From Ipomoea triloba (taxonomy: Eukaryota; Streptophyta; Magnoliopsida; Solanales; Convolvulaceae), in contig NC_044925.1 of NCBI RefSeq assembly GCF_003576645.1, positions 18,157,600 through 18,221,599 of the forward strand: a DNA stretch of 64,000 nucleotides, given 5' to 3'. Positions 36,347 through 48,192 of this stretch are shown piece after piece. Numbering within the stretch: position 1 is the first letter of the stretch; each line of letters opens with the position of its first letter. The notes beneath the pieces were generated by a model, which saw nothing but the letters and a program-made list of their open reading frames with translations, ran no database searches and had not been told where the DNA came from. Position numbers and translations under genes: made by a program.

Positions 36347-36368
36347 TATAGATATATAGATATATATA

Positions 36369-36618
36369 CTCCTCCGTCCCGAATTGGATGTCTTATTTGC
36401 TTTTAGCGCGTTTTTTAAGAAATTAAAGTAAATGTGATGTTCTTTCTAATTATGCCTCTAACCTTTTTACTTTTAAAAATAAAAGCAATAAAGAAAGCAA
36501 AAGTCATAAGGATAAATTGGGAAAAGTAGAATAATGGTGATGTTCAATTTTGGAAAGAGGACAACATTTTGGGACAAACTAAAAATGAAAGTAAGACAGG
36601 TAAAATGGGACAGAGGGA
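36369..36618. mobile_element. Stowaway-type MITE
   Basis: Left end 'ctcctccgtcccgaattgg' and right end 'aaaatgggacagagggat' match the Stowaway (Tc1/mariner) consensus CTCCCTCCGTCCC, and TA flanks both sides. About 250 bases, the usual size. Simple repeats (GT)n and (AT)n lie just outside. Confidence 0.85.
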
Positions 36619-36625
36619 TTACACA

Positions 36626-36675
<50 letters not shown>

Positions 36676-36736
36676 ACTTGTGGTTCTTTTTGTCTCACTA
36701 CTAATTTTAATGGTTGACTTTGATTTGCCCCATATG

Positions 36737-37168
36737 TCATTGCATCGATGGTGGTGCGGTGTGTGCACTTTTATACTTTATCTTGTGTACTTTGGTATAC
36801 TTTGGACGAATGCACGCTATTACGCGTGTGTGTACTTGCGCAGTCCACATATAGGTTGTTTGCGGTAGTGTGCACTCAAAGGGGGGAACGTAGATCGAGT
36901 TGTGCATGGAGAAATCCGCAGTCATATACTCCACGATTGTTCGGCCCCTTTGGACGTTTGGTTCATCGAAGAACTCCTCAACTCGGATTGTGTCTGGATG
37001 CCCTCTAATATTAATATGTGGCTCTTCCTCATTTGTTGGCTCAAGTGGGATTTGAGTTCCCACTTGAACTCCTACTCCGGGTGGGTGGGTGTGAGTATGG
37101 GGTGGAGTATGTGGAGATACTCCCCTTCCTTGGGAACATCCTCTATTGTTGGCACTTGTGGATGCCAT
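36737..37168 (-). pseudogene. Ty3/gypsy gag N-terminal fragment
   Basis: From ATG 37168 a 143-residue frame contains RTIVEYMTADFSMHNSIYVP, close to the start of the gag protein of Athila/Tat-like gypsy elements (R-T-x-x-x-Y-x-x-x-x-x-x-x-x-S-x-I-x-x-P). It lies about 270 bases downstream of a primer-binding-site-like sequence in the same orientation, which is the expected place for gag. Similarity fades after about residue 105 and the rest of gag and pol is absent. Identification depends on a short motif plus context. Confidence 0.5.
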
Positions 37169-37439
37169 TTCTTCTCTTAGTTGTGGATGCGCGTTTCTCC
37201 TCGTTGTGGCTCTATTGATTTCAAGATTGAGAGGGAGTAGGCTGCCTTGGTTGCCTCTAGCTCTCGTTTACATCCAACCTACATAAGTGAAAGAAGACAA
37301 GTGTTTCCTCCCCAAACTAAAAGTAGTTTGCAAGGGAGGTTAGTAACAACAAAGTAAAACAAAAAACAAAAAGTGAAAAGGAATAAAATAAAGCAACTTA
37401 TTCCAAAGTTTGAAAACAAATCAACAACTACCGTTTGTC

Positions 37440-38490
37440 TTCCCCGGCAACAGCGCAATTTGATTTATTTGTTATTTGTGTGTGTAAATCAAAGAATGTG
37501 GAGCGAACCCCGAGTGTGTCGATCTGTAAGGAAGACAAATTGGAAGCGTTGATATGCTTTCAATCAACGGAATAAAGATACAAGATTCTCATGTGTCGTG
37601 TCACAAACAATGAATGTAATGAAGTCATGTTGTAGTAACCACGTTTGCAAATAATGTTTGAAACCAAATAAAAGAAAGCTAGGAATGAGTTGCTAGTTAG
37701 CCATGATGCATCATAGTGTATTTAGGACTTAGATTGCACTGCAATGATTGCTATTCTTGAGAGGTTTTGCGCGTACCGTTCTTCTTTCGGTCTATTAGGT
37801 TTGCCTTAGGTTTGGAGTACTTTTAGGTAACCAAAGGTCTAAGGGAAATTTTCACAAACACCTTGCCTTCACCCCCTTTCTTACCTATACCTTTTGGAAT
37901 CTAAGCAAGAAAAACATCATTGATTAGAGCTACATTGATCCTAGCAATTTCTTGCCTAGCATCAATGCCTTAAAACATCTTTAGAGATGGTCACCCTCAA
38001 AGAAGCATACAATTCATCAACAAATGACAAGAACAATTCATCACATCAATGCAATACAATCTCCTAATTGAGAATTAAAGATCTACACTAGCATCATGTC
38101 TAATTTCACAGTACAACTCAATTCCTATTAAAGAATTAGCTAGTCATGCTAGCAATTGAAATCTTGATTAAACCTAATTTCACAAATTGAAAATGCAATT
38201 GAAAGTAAAATTGAAATGGAAATTAAGACAAAGAATTGAGATTACCTAAGCAATTGAAATCAAAATCCACAAGCAAATTGACTTCCTCTTGATCTTTCAA
38301 AAGTACAAGATTGAGCTAAGTTCTAAGAGTTACTTCTATAAAATCTGAGAATTCTCTCTCTAAACATCCAAATCTCCCTAAAATGATCTAATCTAAGCCG
38401 TTAAATAGCCTTCCCTCCAAAACACTTCTGCAAATTTCGCGTAGCAGCAAATCCACGAATCAATCCACGAGCGTGAGATGCTCGTGGATC
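37440..38490 (-). mobile_element. Gypsy LTR/leader relic with PBS
   Basis: On the minus strand 'ttgcgctgttgccggggaag' (about 37438-37457) resembles the tRNA-Asp primer-binding site of Athila-like gypsy elements (TGGCGCCGTTGCCGGGGA). The preceding sequence, up to about 38490, would then be the 5' LTR. The LTR outer end is not clear. It abuts a copia gag fragment at about 38495. Confidence 0.5.
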
Positions 38491-38494
38491 GAGA

Positions 38495-39300
38495 CTAGAT
38501 TGACTGAATAGAGATTTTACCATTTCCCAAAATTGGCACTTTTGACTTATTGTCAAATGTTACTTCAGACCGGATTGATTCATCTAGTTCGGAAAATAAC
38601 TCTTTCTTCCCAAACATATGGTTACTAGCTACACCTAGTATCCAAGAACCATATGTTTTCATCTGCAGAAAAACTATTACTGGCCAAAAGTAAGGTTTCA
38701 AAACTCTCACCAAACTTTTCAACAATGTTTGCTTGATTTCCACAATTGTCCTCATTGTACTAGCAATATGCAATCTTGTATCCATACTTCCCATAATTGT
38801 AGCAGTGAAATAGAAATTTACCTTGTTTAATTTGGTATTAATTACCTCCACCTCTTCCTCCTCCTTGATTGGAGTTAGCACGTCCTCTTCCACGACCTCT
38901 ACCAGATCCTCCACCTCTTTGATTAGGGCCAGTCATATTAACAGTGACTTGGCTCTTCAAAGCTTCTTCTGCTAGTGGTTTCGATTTTGACTCAATCCTG
39001 TCAATATGACTTTCTATTATAACTTTCAGCTATGCAATTGACAAGAGCTCGATTTTGTGTGACTCTGTTATTGAAGCCACCGCATGGTCATACTTCATCG
39101 ACATAGTTCGAAGAACTTTTTCAACCACTGCACCATCTTCAATCGTATCTCCATATAACCTCATCTTATTCACCTGATCAATAAGACGAGTGAAATACGC
39201 ATCTATTGTTTCTGTAGAGGTCATCTCACAATGATCATACAACATTCTCAACGACTGGCACTTAGACTTCTGTGCCCGATCGACTCCTTTGTGTGACACT
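38495..39300 (-). pseudogene. Ty1/copia gag to protease fragment
   Basis: The minus strand from 39300 reads a UBN2-type copia gag segment (AQKSKCQSLRMLYDHCEMTS, TIDAYFTRLIDQVNKMRLYG, VEKVLRTMSMKYDHAVASI). In other frames follow a Gly/Arg-rich linker (RGGGSGRGRG), a degenerate zinc knuckle (CYNYGKYGYKIAYC, the His replaced by Tyr) and the protease-region phrase WILGVASNHMFG, where copia normally has D-S-G-A-S-N-H-M. The altered active-site D-S-G and frame changes mean it is dead. It has no link in position to the copia pol at 23-24.6 kb. Confidence 0.75.
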
Positions 39301-39309
39301 TTTAAGATG

Positions 39310-40766
39310 CCCCAAGCTTACTTTGCTGTTTGAGCACAAACTAATTGTCCAAAAATAGAATACTCAACACCTTGGTGAATACAATTGAGAGAGAAAGAGA
39401 GGAGAATGCATAAGAATGTTTTAATTTGATGATCTTTGTAACAAAAGTTATTTATAGTGAATGATAAAGTTAAAATAAAACTAACCATTAACCCATTAAT
39501 TAACTACCACTAACCCACTAATTCACAACTAATCCACTAATTAAAATAACTACCAACTAAACTTGATTTAATATTATAATATTATAGCAATTTCTAGTTT
39601 ACCAAAGTGCGTACCTAGTGTGAAGCTGGGAGGCTCCACCGTCATTCGCCAATCCAGTTCGCCGGGATGGGCGCTGTTGACAACGGTCCGTCGCTGCTTG
39701 TGTGCGATCAACAATCGGAGTAGCAGAAGGTCGGTCAAATGACGGAGCTGAAACACCTCCTCAATCGCCTTCTCAACACCAAGCTGGAGTTTCGCATCGC
39801 GGTGGATGAAAACAAAACTGATCCATGGTTGGCAAAACTTAGTTGATTGGTAAGAGTATAACGTGTTGTAAACTTAGATTTATCCTCGTATAATCTTATG
39901 CAATAATCATGTAGATAGGAAGAAGAGAAGAAGATCATATTGAACCCCAGAATTCAGGATCGCATTCTCATTAGATCAAAAGTCATTATCACGATACAAC
40001 GTTATCACTATCCCTGATCCTAAAGTAGGGTAATGGCCACTAGAATAGATATTTTTACAATAGAGTAATTATTTTTCTTTGTAGTAAATTAGGGCATGCA
40101 ATTTCATTTCACTCACTCAATTTCCATTATGAGGGCACAAGTGAGATATTAAAGGGAATCAATTTTTCCATTCCATCAAGATCTGAATCAGATTTGGAAG
40201 TACCAAAAACATCCAAACAAAGGCTGTACATATATCGAAATCAAATACAATAGCGAGGGTTCATAACACGCCCAAAAATGCAAAAAATAAAAAATAAAAA
40301 ATAAGGATGTGCCTTTTTTACGAAGTACATATTAAACAGAAAAGAAAGGTTACACTAAAAAGACAAAGAAAAACATCATTAAGTTTAAAACGAGAAAGTA
40401 TAGCAAGTTGTAATTACTCCATTCATCAAACTAGCAACAGAAATAATTATGTCCAAAGTGAGTAGATCCCTTGTGCGCACGGACATTTGATAATGTATGC
40501 TGAGCCATTGAGTCATCGTGATTTATATCCTCCCAAATGCTCGCTAGAGTATGGGGAACCTTGGGGTTGAGGATTCAAGTTTTTAGGAAAAGCAACAGAG
40601 ATAATTATTGTTCAGGATTTGTTTTTTGTCCCCTAGCAGTCTAGCACCACCAATGTAAATACTCTGTCAATCATCATTTTGATAAACAAAAAAATAGATT
40701 TAATTAGTAGGACTCCACCCATGCCACCAAAAATAGAAATTCATTAATTAGTGAGTTCATTTAATT
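39310..40766. other. No gene seen
   Basis: AT-rich spacer between the copia fragment and the NLR gene. 39574-39830 is less AT-rich and ORF-like on the minus strand but resembles nothing I know. The final ~300 bases should hold the NLR 3' UTR. Confidence 0.4.
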
Positions 40767-42947
40767 TCACTTACCAATATCAAAAGTGAGTTGCTCACTT
40801 CCCATACTCTGTACATCTTCTTGAATTTTCTTCACTGAACTATCAACATTGGGACAGTTCACCACACTGATTAGTTCCAATGTTGAAATATCAGCAAAGC
40901 TATATGACAACCCCTCTAGCATAAAACATCCCTCCAGAATTAATTGCTCGAGGCAAGGAAAGGACTCGGCAGCACTGCTAACATTCCAAATTCTAATATG
41001 AGGAAAGAATAATTGGAGGAATTTGAGTTTGCGGAATTGGGTTTCCTCATCCACATTCCATTCTAAATCCTCGAACACGCAATGCTTTAGTGTTAGAGCC
41101 TCGAGCTTGGAGAGTTGTGCAATTATCGAGATTGCAGACGATGAAAGAGTAAGCATAGAGAAATGTATTTCCTTAATATTTGATGGGAACTTGGTAAGTT
41201 TAAGATCATTAAGAAGATGTGGTTTACATCTACCCGTGCCGGATAACTCAAGAGACTCAAGATGGCGGAGAAAGTCAATCTCAGCAAATGGATATGATTT
41301 TGAGACCGCACACCTCAAATTTTTTAGATGGGGAAGTTTCCTCAATAAATGTTCGTCCCTTATACAAAGAGAAACATTCAAATTTAAGGTTTGCAAGACT
41401 TCTAAATCACTGGGAGTTGTTTCCATAGTTGATGCTCCTTCCATTGGACATGACTTGGAACAGTAGTGGTGGATAACCATATTTCTCAAACTTCGCATAT
41501 TCCAAAAAAGTTTTGGCAAATGTGCATCTCCTCCTGAAGTCAACTTTAACGTTATGAGACACTGAAGATTCTCGAGTAACCATGGAGAGATAGAACCGCT
41601 TCCACATAATTTGAGAGCTAGGTACCTTAGATGAATTAATGAGTTGACTTCGAACATAATTGATATGTCCACTTGAATAAACTCTAAATCCAAGATTGTG
41701 AGATGTTCAAATCTTTTAGCAACCCATGAGCTTTTATAAATGTGTCGACGTTCACCACAAATGTCTGAACTTTCAAAACCCAAAAGTGTGCGGATAGAAG
41801 AATTCCAAGGTACCAATTCATTAGGAATCTCATGATGACCACTACATCTATGGAAAGATATTCGATGTGCAGTCAACTTTAGAGTTGGATCCAACACTTT
41901 TTCCATCTTAATTATGTGCAAGAAATTTTCATCTTTAGCTTTTGTTAAGCAAAAGTCACGTACCAAATCATGAACACCACAAGATAAGATGTGACCATCA
42001 TACTTTCTGTTAGACACCATAACTAGGTTACTACCAACAAGATGATTTAAGAAATCCCCTGCAGTGTCTTCTACCCTCTCTTTCTCTTTAATGTCTATGA
42101 ATCCTTCTGATATCCATAGATTTATCAATTTTAAAGCTGCAATTGTTTTATCCTCCGGGATTGCTGCAAAGTAAAGTAAGCATGGTTTCAAATGATCTGG
42201 TAAATGATTGTAACTAAGTTCTATTGCATCATTGCTCTTTATTCCGCCTCTAAATGCAACATGTGAGCTTAAAGTATTAAGAACTTCTTGCCACATTTGC
42301 TTACTCTTTTCAACTCCTCCCAGAAGTCCGGCTACCAAACCAACAACCAAAGGTAGTCCCCCACACTTTTTAGATATTTCTTTTCCAATATTTTCAAGCT
42401 CTTTAGGGCATCCCTTCCCTTGAAATAACTTCACTTGCAATAATTCCCAGCTCTCATCAACAGTGAAGAATGGAAGGCAAATATGTTTAGCATCAGAAAC
42501 TACACTTTCTTGTCTGCTTGTTAAAACAACTCTGCTTCCATTATCACATGAGGGAAAAGCTCTATTCAACTCTTCCCATGCTTTGAGACTCCAAATATCA
42601 TCCAACACTATGAGGTATCTCCAACCCATCAGGCTTTTGCGAAGCTTTTCAGCTACACTATCAATCTCTGTCTCCTTGCCGCAAACTTGATTATATATTT
42701 TGTTTAACAAGTCTTTACAATCATATTCTTGAGAAACAGTACACCATACACGGGTGTGAAAGTGGTTGGCTACAATTTTTTCATCATACACTCTCTTGAC
42801 TAAAGACGTTTTTCCCAATCCGCCCATATCAGTAATTAAAACAACTTCTCTCTCCTTTGACCCACGAATAAGTTGATTTATGATTGTTTGTGCTTCCTTC
42901 TCAAAACCCACAACTTTATCATTATCAATCTCATAGATGTTTGGCAT
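40767..42947 (-). CDS. NB-ARC-LRR disease resistance protein, R1-like, no N-terminal CC seen
   Basis: NLRs sense pathogen effectors in the cytoplasm and switch on cell death; nucleotide exchange in NB-ARC drives the switch. The 726-residue frame from ATG 42947 opens almost directly with NB-ARC: P-loop DMGGLGKT (about 42-49), RNBS-A FHTRVWCTVSQ, kinase-2 LIVLDDIW, RNBS-B GSRVVLTSR, CGGLPLVV, RNBS-D CLLYFAAIPED and VHDLVRDF (MHD site with V for M). Leucine-rich repeats fill about residues 370-720. It resembles the late blight R1 group of asterids. Two oddities: the first Walker A glycine is Asp, and the usual Rx-type coiled coil is missing. An AG acceptor (attcaag|gt) about 19 bases before the ATG might join a distant upstream exon, but none was found. 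Intact otherwise; could be a real truncated gene or a recent pseudogene. Confidence 0.88.
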   Translation of the reverse strand: MPNIYEIDNDKVVGFEKEAQTIINQLIRGSKEREVVLITDMGGLGKTSLVKRVYDEKIVANHFHTRVWCTVSQEYDCKDLLNKIYNQVCGKETEIDSVAEKLRKSLMGWRYLIVLDDIWSLKAWEELNRAFPSCDNGSRVVLTSRQESVVSDAKHICLPFFTVDESWELLQVKLFQGKGCPKELENIGKEISKKCGGLPLVVGLVAGLLGGVEKSKQMWQEVLNTLSSHVAFRGGIKSNDAIELSYNHLPDHLKPCLLYFAAIPEDKTIAALKLINLWISEGFIDIKEKERVEDTAGDFLNHLVGSNLVMVSNRKYDGHILSCGVHDLVRDFCLTKAKDENFLHIIKMEKVLDPTLKLTAHRISFHRCSGHHEIPNELVPWNSSIRTLLGFESSDICGERRHIYKSSWVAKRFEHLTILDLEFIQVDISIMFEVNSLIHLRYLALKLCGSGSISPWLLENLQCLITLKLTSGGDAHLPKLFWNMRSLRNMVIHHYCSKSCPMEGASTMETTPSDLEVLQTLNLNVSLCIRDEHLLRKLPHLKNLRCAVSKSYPFAEIDFLRHLESLELSGTGRCKPHLLNDLKLTKFPSNIKEIHFSMLTLSSSAISIIAQLSKLEALTLKHCVFEDLEWNVDEETQFRKLKFLQLFFPHIRIWNVSSAAESFPCLEQLILEGCFMLEGLSYSFADISTLELISVVNCPNVDSSVKKIQEDVQSMGSEQLTFDIGK

Positions 42948-43084
42948 CTTTTTATCTTTGGAACCTTGAATTGCTTTATGAAATATAGGGTTTAGTTAGA
43001 ATTAGGTTCAATTTTTTTCATCAATCAAAATAAAAGAAGAAAAGTAACAAGTCAAATTATTAAAGTTTTTACATTTGGTGACAA

Positions 43085-43370
43085 GGTAAATTGGGTGTGC
43101 ACGGGATAAATCTCGCCATATGACCTTACCTGGTAAAGGATTGCTAATCAACTTCTTAGGTTGCCCATAGCTACGCTAACCTGTTTAAATCAAGAAGGCC
43201 AATAAAGGATTGCTAATCAACTTATTATGTTGCCCATAGTTTGTGCTAACCTGTTTAAACCAAGTAGGCCTATAGGTTGCTCACGCGTAGAATTGAACGT
43301 AATGTATAACCTCGTGGTTATCAAGTCAACAATCTGATCACCTTGTCGTTACATGTGGTATTTTATTCTA
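43085..43370 (-). mobile_element. SINE family b-like segment with tandem duplication
   Basis: On minus, 'aggtgatcagattgttgact' and 'acgttcaattct' are placed like A and B boxes. Downstream, a ~69-base unit (with 'taaaggattgctaatcaact' and 'gttgcccatag', plus strand) occurs twice at about 43134 and 43203. Confidence 0.5.
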
Positions 43371-43667
43371 TTGGTTTAGCTTTGTATGGCGCATATTTAA
43401 TTTTTTGATAATAATTATATACTTTAATTAACTATAACTATAACTTTAAGTTCCATTTGTTTGTAAAGAATAATATTTATCAAATCACAAAATAAAATTG
43501 GCAAAATATCCCTTTGACCCTTACCAATTAAAAGATATTATTTAATTTCCATATAACATTTTTTTACCAAATAAGCTTTATTAATTATTTTACCAATAAA
43601 TTATGTAATCCATATTAACAAAAATTTTGAGCGGGAAAATTTTGGAGGAGGATTTTACTTTTATATA

Positions 43668-44641
43668 CTAGTATTTTCGTCCGTGCGTTGCACGGAATTG
43701 ATTTGTTATAATATTTAAAGAATATTTGGATCAATATACAATTATATATATTATAACATCGAATATTATATAGCGCAATTGATAAAATTGATTGGATCGA
43801 TTATGTTTTCTGATATTTTCTTGGCTTGAATTAGAACAAATAATTGTCCTATTACCCATGCGTGGATAATTTTTTTTATTATATATTGAGATAATAAAAA
43901 TAAAGATGAAATTATAAAAAATTCTAATATTGAACGTGTACATTTATTTGATTATAAGATTAGTACAAAAGTATTACTCAATTAATTGAATAGTATATGA
44001 CTTGTTTGTCTAAAATTATCTTAAAAAGATCTATAAGTAATATGACTTATATAATTATATTATTACTAAATTAAATATGAGAAAATGAGAAATAAATTAA
44101 TTATAATTATTATAAAAATAAATTCAACGACCAATGCTTAGCTTAATTACCATAATAATTATTAGGCAATTATTATTAGTCAATTACACTAATATATGTG
44201 TAATTATAATTTTATACTTTAAGTATATTCATTTTCACCATATTGCATTTAGTTTTATCTTCCTCCTCCATATTTGAATGAATTAATTTTGATTATTATA
44301 AAAATCTAACAACTCATGTTCAATTAATTTTTTTTAAAAAAGTTTAAATAATTAGAGTTTTCAAAAGGAAAGTATAATTAATTATTAAAGTTTTTAAATA
44401 ATTATCAGTCAATTAGTAAATCCTTTTCTTTTTCCGAAAAATGATTTTACTTTTATTAATAGTGTTGATACGTGAGTATACATATTGTCAATTAATAGAT
44501 ATTAGTTAATTTCTATTTTACATTTTCATAACAAATAAGCTTTATTAATTATTTGACCAATAAAATTTAATTAATTGACTACAAAAGTTTGGGCGAAGAA
44601 TGAAATAGGAGGATTTTACTTTTATATATAGTATAGAATAT
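43668..44641 (-). mobile_element. Candidate non-autonomous Helitron
   Basis: The minus strand ends with a GC hairpin 'ccgtgcaacgcacgg' (43695-43681), then 'acgaaaata' and CTAG at 43671-43668, followed by T: a standard Helitron 3' terminus. The nearest upstream 5'-like terminus is 'tctatactatatataaaag' at about 44641-44620. The interior is AT-rich with no ORF. The 3' end is secure; the choice of 5' end is not. Confidence 0.55.
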
Positions 44642-45297
44642 AGATTACGATCTTTTTATATTTTAAATCAATTAGTAATATCATTTTTCTTGGAATAAGG
44701 GTCAAATAAGCCATTGAACTACACACAAAACTGCAATTAGGCCATCGAACTCAAAAAGAATGCAATTGGATCTCTGAACTAAATAAACTCATCCAATTAA
44801 GTAAAAATTGACATGTTTTCAAAAAAATATTCCAAATTGACCTGTTTACCTACAATTCTGATGACATTACGACTACTAATTTTAAAATAAAATTTTTAAA
44901 TAATTTTAATTAAAATAATTAAATAATAATAATAATAAAATTAAAAAAAAAAACCAGACATCTCTGACAGTTCTTATGTTTTTTTTTTAAAAAAATTATT
45001 AGTGTCGATTATTATGTGTAAATTAATATTAGACAACCTTATATAGGAAAAATGAAAAGAATTATGTAGTAATATTTACCTAATATCCGTTCCATTTTTA
45101 ATTGATGATGTAGAATATTATTATTGAAATATTTCCATTTCATTTTTAATTTTTGTTCCATTATTTAAATTTGTGAAAGATTTACGATTTAATTGTGATT
45201 TAATTTATTCTACTTTGTAATATTATTGTGAAAAATTAAAATGCAATGATTTGACCATTTTCTTTTCCTTTTTAATTAATTATGGATATTTTTTTAA

Positions 45298-45620
45298 TTT
45301 TCAGCCAATTATTAATATTTATTTCCTTTTCCAATTGACATAATTTATGTTCTCTTTTCTATTTTTAATTTTCAATCAATTATTAATATTCATTTCCTTT
45401 TCCAATTGACATAATTTATGTTCTCTTTTCTATTTTTAATTTTCAATCAATTATTAATATTCATTTCCTTTTCCAATTTACCTAATTTCCATTCCATTTT
45501 TAATTGATGATGTAAAATATTATTGTGAAATATTTCCATTTTTAATTGATGATGTAAAATATTATTGTGAAATATTTCCATTTTTAATTGATGATGTAAA
45601 ATATTATTGTGAAATATTTC
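45298..45620. repeat. Two tandem arrays (~82-bp and ~42-bp units)
   Basis: 45298-45480 holds about 2.3 units of ~82 bases with 'caattattaatattcatttc'. 45488-45620 holds three units of ~42 bases with 'tttttaattgatgatgtaaa'. AT-rich, non-coding. Confidence 0.85.
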
Positions 45621-45717
45621 TATCATAATATAATTACCATAATTACTAATAATGAATTATAATGAATTATAATGAATTATAATTAATATTATTTTATCAT
45701 AATAATTACCATATTAC

Positions 45718-45853
45718 TAAAGTGCCCCTACATTTGGGCGGGAAATTTTAGAGGAGGATATTGCTTTTATATATAGTAGTATAGATAAAGTGCACCTACA
45801 TTTAGGCAGAAAATTTTAGAGGAGGATATTGCTTTTATATATAGTATAGATTG
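45718..45853 (-). mobile_element. Two adjacent Helitron 5'-terminus-like sequences
   Basis: Two near-identical ~65-base stretches, on minus beginning 'tctatactactatatataaa' and 'tctatactatatataaaagc', each with 'gcaatatcctcctctaaaa' and 'ccaaatgtagg'. Further copies lie at about 43615-43667, 44580-44641 and 48030-48095, all in the same orientation. Confidence 0.6.
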
Positions 45854-45944
45854 TATAGACTATAATAATAATAATAATAATAATAATTATTATTATTATT
45901 ATTATTACTATTACTACTACTACTATTATTATTAAATAATGATG

Positions 45945-45947
<3 letters not shown>

Positions 45948-46009
<62 letters not shown>

Positions 46010-46962
46010 NNNNNNNNNNNNNNNNNNNNNNNNNNNNNNNNNNNNNNNNNNNNNNNNNNNNNNNNNNNNNNNNNNNNNNNNNNNNNNNNNNNNNNNNNNN
46101 NNNNNNNNNNNNNNNNNNNNNNNNNNNNNNNNNNNNNNNNNNNNNNNNNNNNNNNNNNNNNNNNNNNNNNNNNNNNNNNNNNNNNNNNNNNNNNNNNNNN
46201 NNNNNNNNNNNNNNNNNNNNNNNNNNNNNNNNNNNNNNNNNNNNNNNNNNNNNNNNNNNNNNNNNNNNNNNNNNNNNNNNNNNNNNNNNNNNNNNNNNNN
46301 NNNNNNNNNNNNNNNNNNNNNNNNNNNNNNNNNNNNNNNNNNNNNNNNNNNNNNNNNNNNNNNNNNNNNNNNNNNNNNNNNNNNNNNNNNNNNNNNNNNN
46401 NNNNNNNNNNNNNNNNNNNNNNNNNNNNNNNNNNNNNNNNNNNNNNNNNNNNNNNNNNNNNNNNNNNNNNNNNNNNNNNNNNNNNNNNNNNNNNNNNNNN
46501 NNNNNNNNNNNNNNNNNNNNNNNNNNNNNNNNNNNNNNNNNNNNNNNNNNNNNNNNNNNNNNNNNNNNNNNNNNNNNNNNNNNNNNNNNNNNNNNNNNNN
46601 NNNNNNNNNNNNNNNNNNNNNNNNNNNNNNNNNNNNNNNNNNNNNNNNNNNNNNNNNNNNNNNNNNNNNNNNNNNNNNNNNNNNNNNNNNNNNNNNNNNN
46701 NNNNNNNNNNNNNNNNNNNNNNNNNNNNNNNNNNNNNNNNNNNNNNNNNNNNNNNNNNNNNNNNNNNNNNNNNNNNNNNNNNNNNNNNNNNNNNNNNNNN
46801 NNNNNNNNNNNNNNNNNNNNNNNNNNNNNNNNNNNNNNNNNNNNNNNNNNNNNNNNNNNNNNNNNNNNNNNNNNNNNNNNNNNNNNNNNNNNNNNNNNNN
46901 NNNNNNNNNNNNNNNNNNNNNNNNNNNNNNNNNNNNNNNNNNNNNNNNNNNNNNNNNNNNNN

Positions 46963-47018
<56 letters not shown>
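45948..47018. other. Assembly gap (953 N) inside a (TA)n tract
   Basis: N at 46010-46962 with (TA)n on both sides; the repeat probably stopped assembly. An (ATT)n run follows at about 47098-47171. Confidence 0.95.
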
Positions 47019-47022
<4 letters not shown>

Positions 47023-47095
47023 AATTCTAAATAATAGTTTTGTCTAAATGGTTGACATTACAAAAATTTAGAAAGTAAAGTAATTAAGGTAATAA

Positions 47096-47173
<78 letters not shown>

Positions 47174-47349
47174 TGATAATTGGAGACTAAAATCATTATT
47201 TGATCATAATTTTGCAAATAAAGTTTGCAATTTTCTTGTTTATAACTAACATTATAAACAATAAACATAAACACATAGTAAAGTATGATTATTTAAGATA
47301 AATTAATTTATAATAAATGCCTCTAAATTTTGGGGCGAAAACTTGGTTA

Positions 47350-47829
47350 CATATTAGTGGATTTAGTTCAGAAAGAGAAGGAGTTGGCTTTATTTTTCAA
47401 GGTGAAACCCGATCAGGCCTTGGAATCGTTGAAGTTTCATCCCACTGCACCTAAAGATAGCAATACATATCACTTTAGGCATAACAAATAAAAATGTATC
47501 ACCAAACCCCTCCCTTTCAAACACAAGGGTATTACCTTTTGACATCTCCATTTTGATTCCAGCCACTTGTGGGGATCACGATCTTCAATGCCAACAATAG
47601 TTCCAATAAACCTAAAAAAAATCACCACATAATGCTCATAATATTAGTTACTGGTCTAGAATTTATACGAAGAAAAGACACATTACCCTCAACAATGCTA
47701 ACACATGTGACATACATCTGCTCATGAGCTTCTTCCCCTTCAAACCTCATTTTAAATCTCATTCCTATGAAATAATTGTTTTTTAGAGACTCCAGGTTAT
47801 ATGGAATGATAAATTCAGCTGGGCTTGTC
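47350..47829 (-). pseudogene. Auxin response factor (ARF) pseudogene fragment
   Basis: ARFs bind auxin response elements and control auxin genes. Three minus-strand exons code for the middle Auxin_resp (ARF) domain only: 47829-47716 (TSPAEFIIPYNLESLKNNYF, GMRFKMRFEGEEAHEQ), 47611-47536 (FIGTIVGIEDRDPHKWLESK then WRCQK) and from 47450 (VQWDETSTIPRPDRVSP). Introns have clean GT-AG ends and matching phases, so this is genomic, not a retrocopy. After RVSP the conserved Trp of the WKIE motif is TGA (47399-47397), while the sequence beyond (KIKPTPSLSELNPL) is still recognisable. The B3 DNA-binding domain, middle region and PB1 domain are absent. It lies just inside a Helitron 5'-like terminus (48030-48095) of the same orientation, so capture by a Helitron is possible. 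Confidence 0.85.
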
Positions 47830-48029
47830 CTGTAATATATGGTGATATATATAGCACAAAAATTGTGAAACAAAGGGTCCTCTTAAAGCAAAGTGTAATT
47901 AATTTTAATTGTAATAATAATTGATTGCTAATTTTATGAAATTATATATGGTTGATTAATAAAATCAATGATTTTACTAAAATATATTTGGATAATTAAT
48001 TAATAAATAAAATAAAATAAATGATTTTA

Positions 48030-48095
48030 CTAAAATGCCACTAAGTTTGGGCGAGAAAATTTGGGAGGAGGATATTGTTTTTATATAGGTATAGA
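48030..48095 (-). mobile_element. Helitron 5'-terminus-like sequence near the ARF fragment
   Basis: Minus strand 'tctatacctatataaaaaca' then 'atatcctcctcccaaatttt' and 'cgcccaaacttagtggc', the same family as the copies at 45718-45853. Confidence 0.55.
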
Positions 48096-48192
48096 TAGAT
48101 TCTAAGCATACATAAGGATTGATTGATGGAATTAAACAAAATGGAGGTACAAAATTAAATAAAATGGTAACAAAAACTGTACATATACTTTG

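Noticed and set aside
41023..41466. 147-codon plus-strand ORF
   Set aside because: Antisense to the LRR part of the NLR; amphipathic repeats give long shadow frames.
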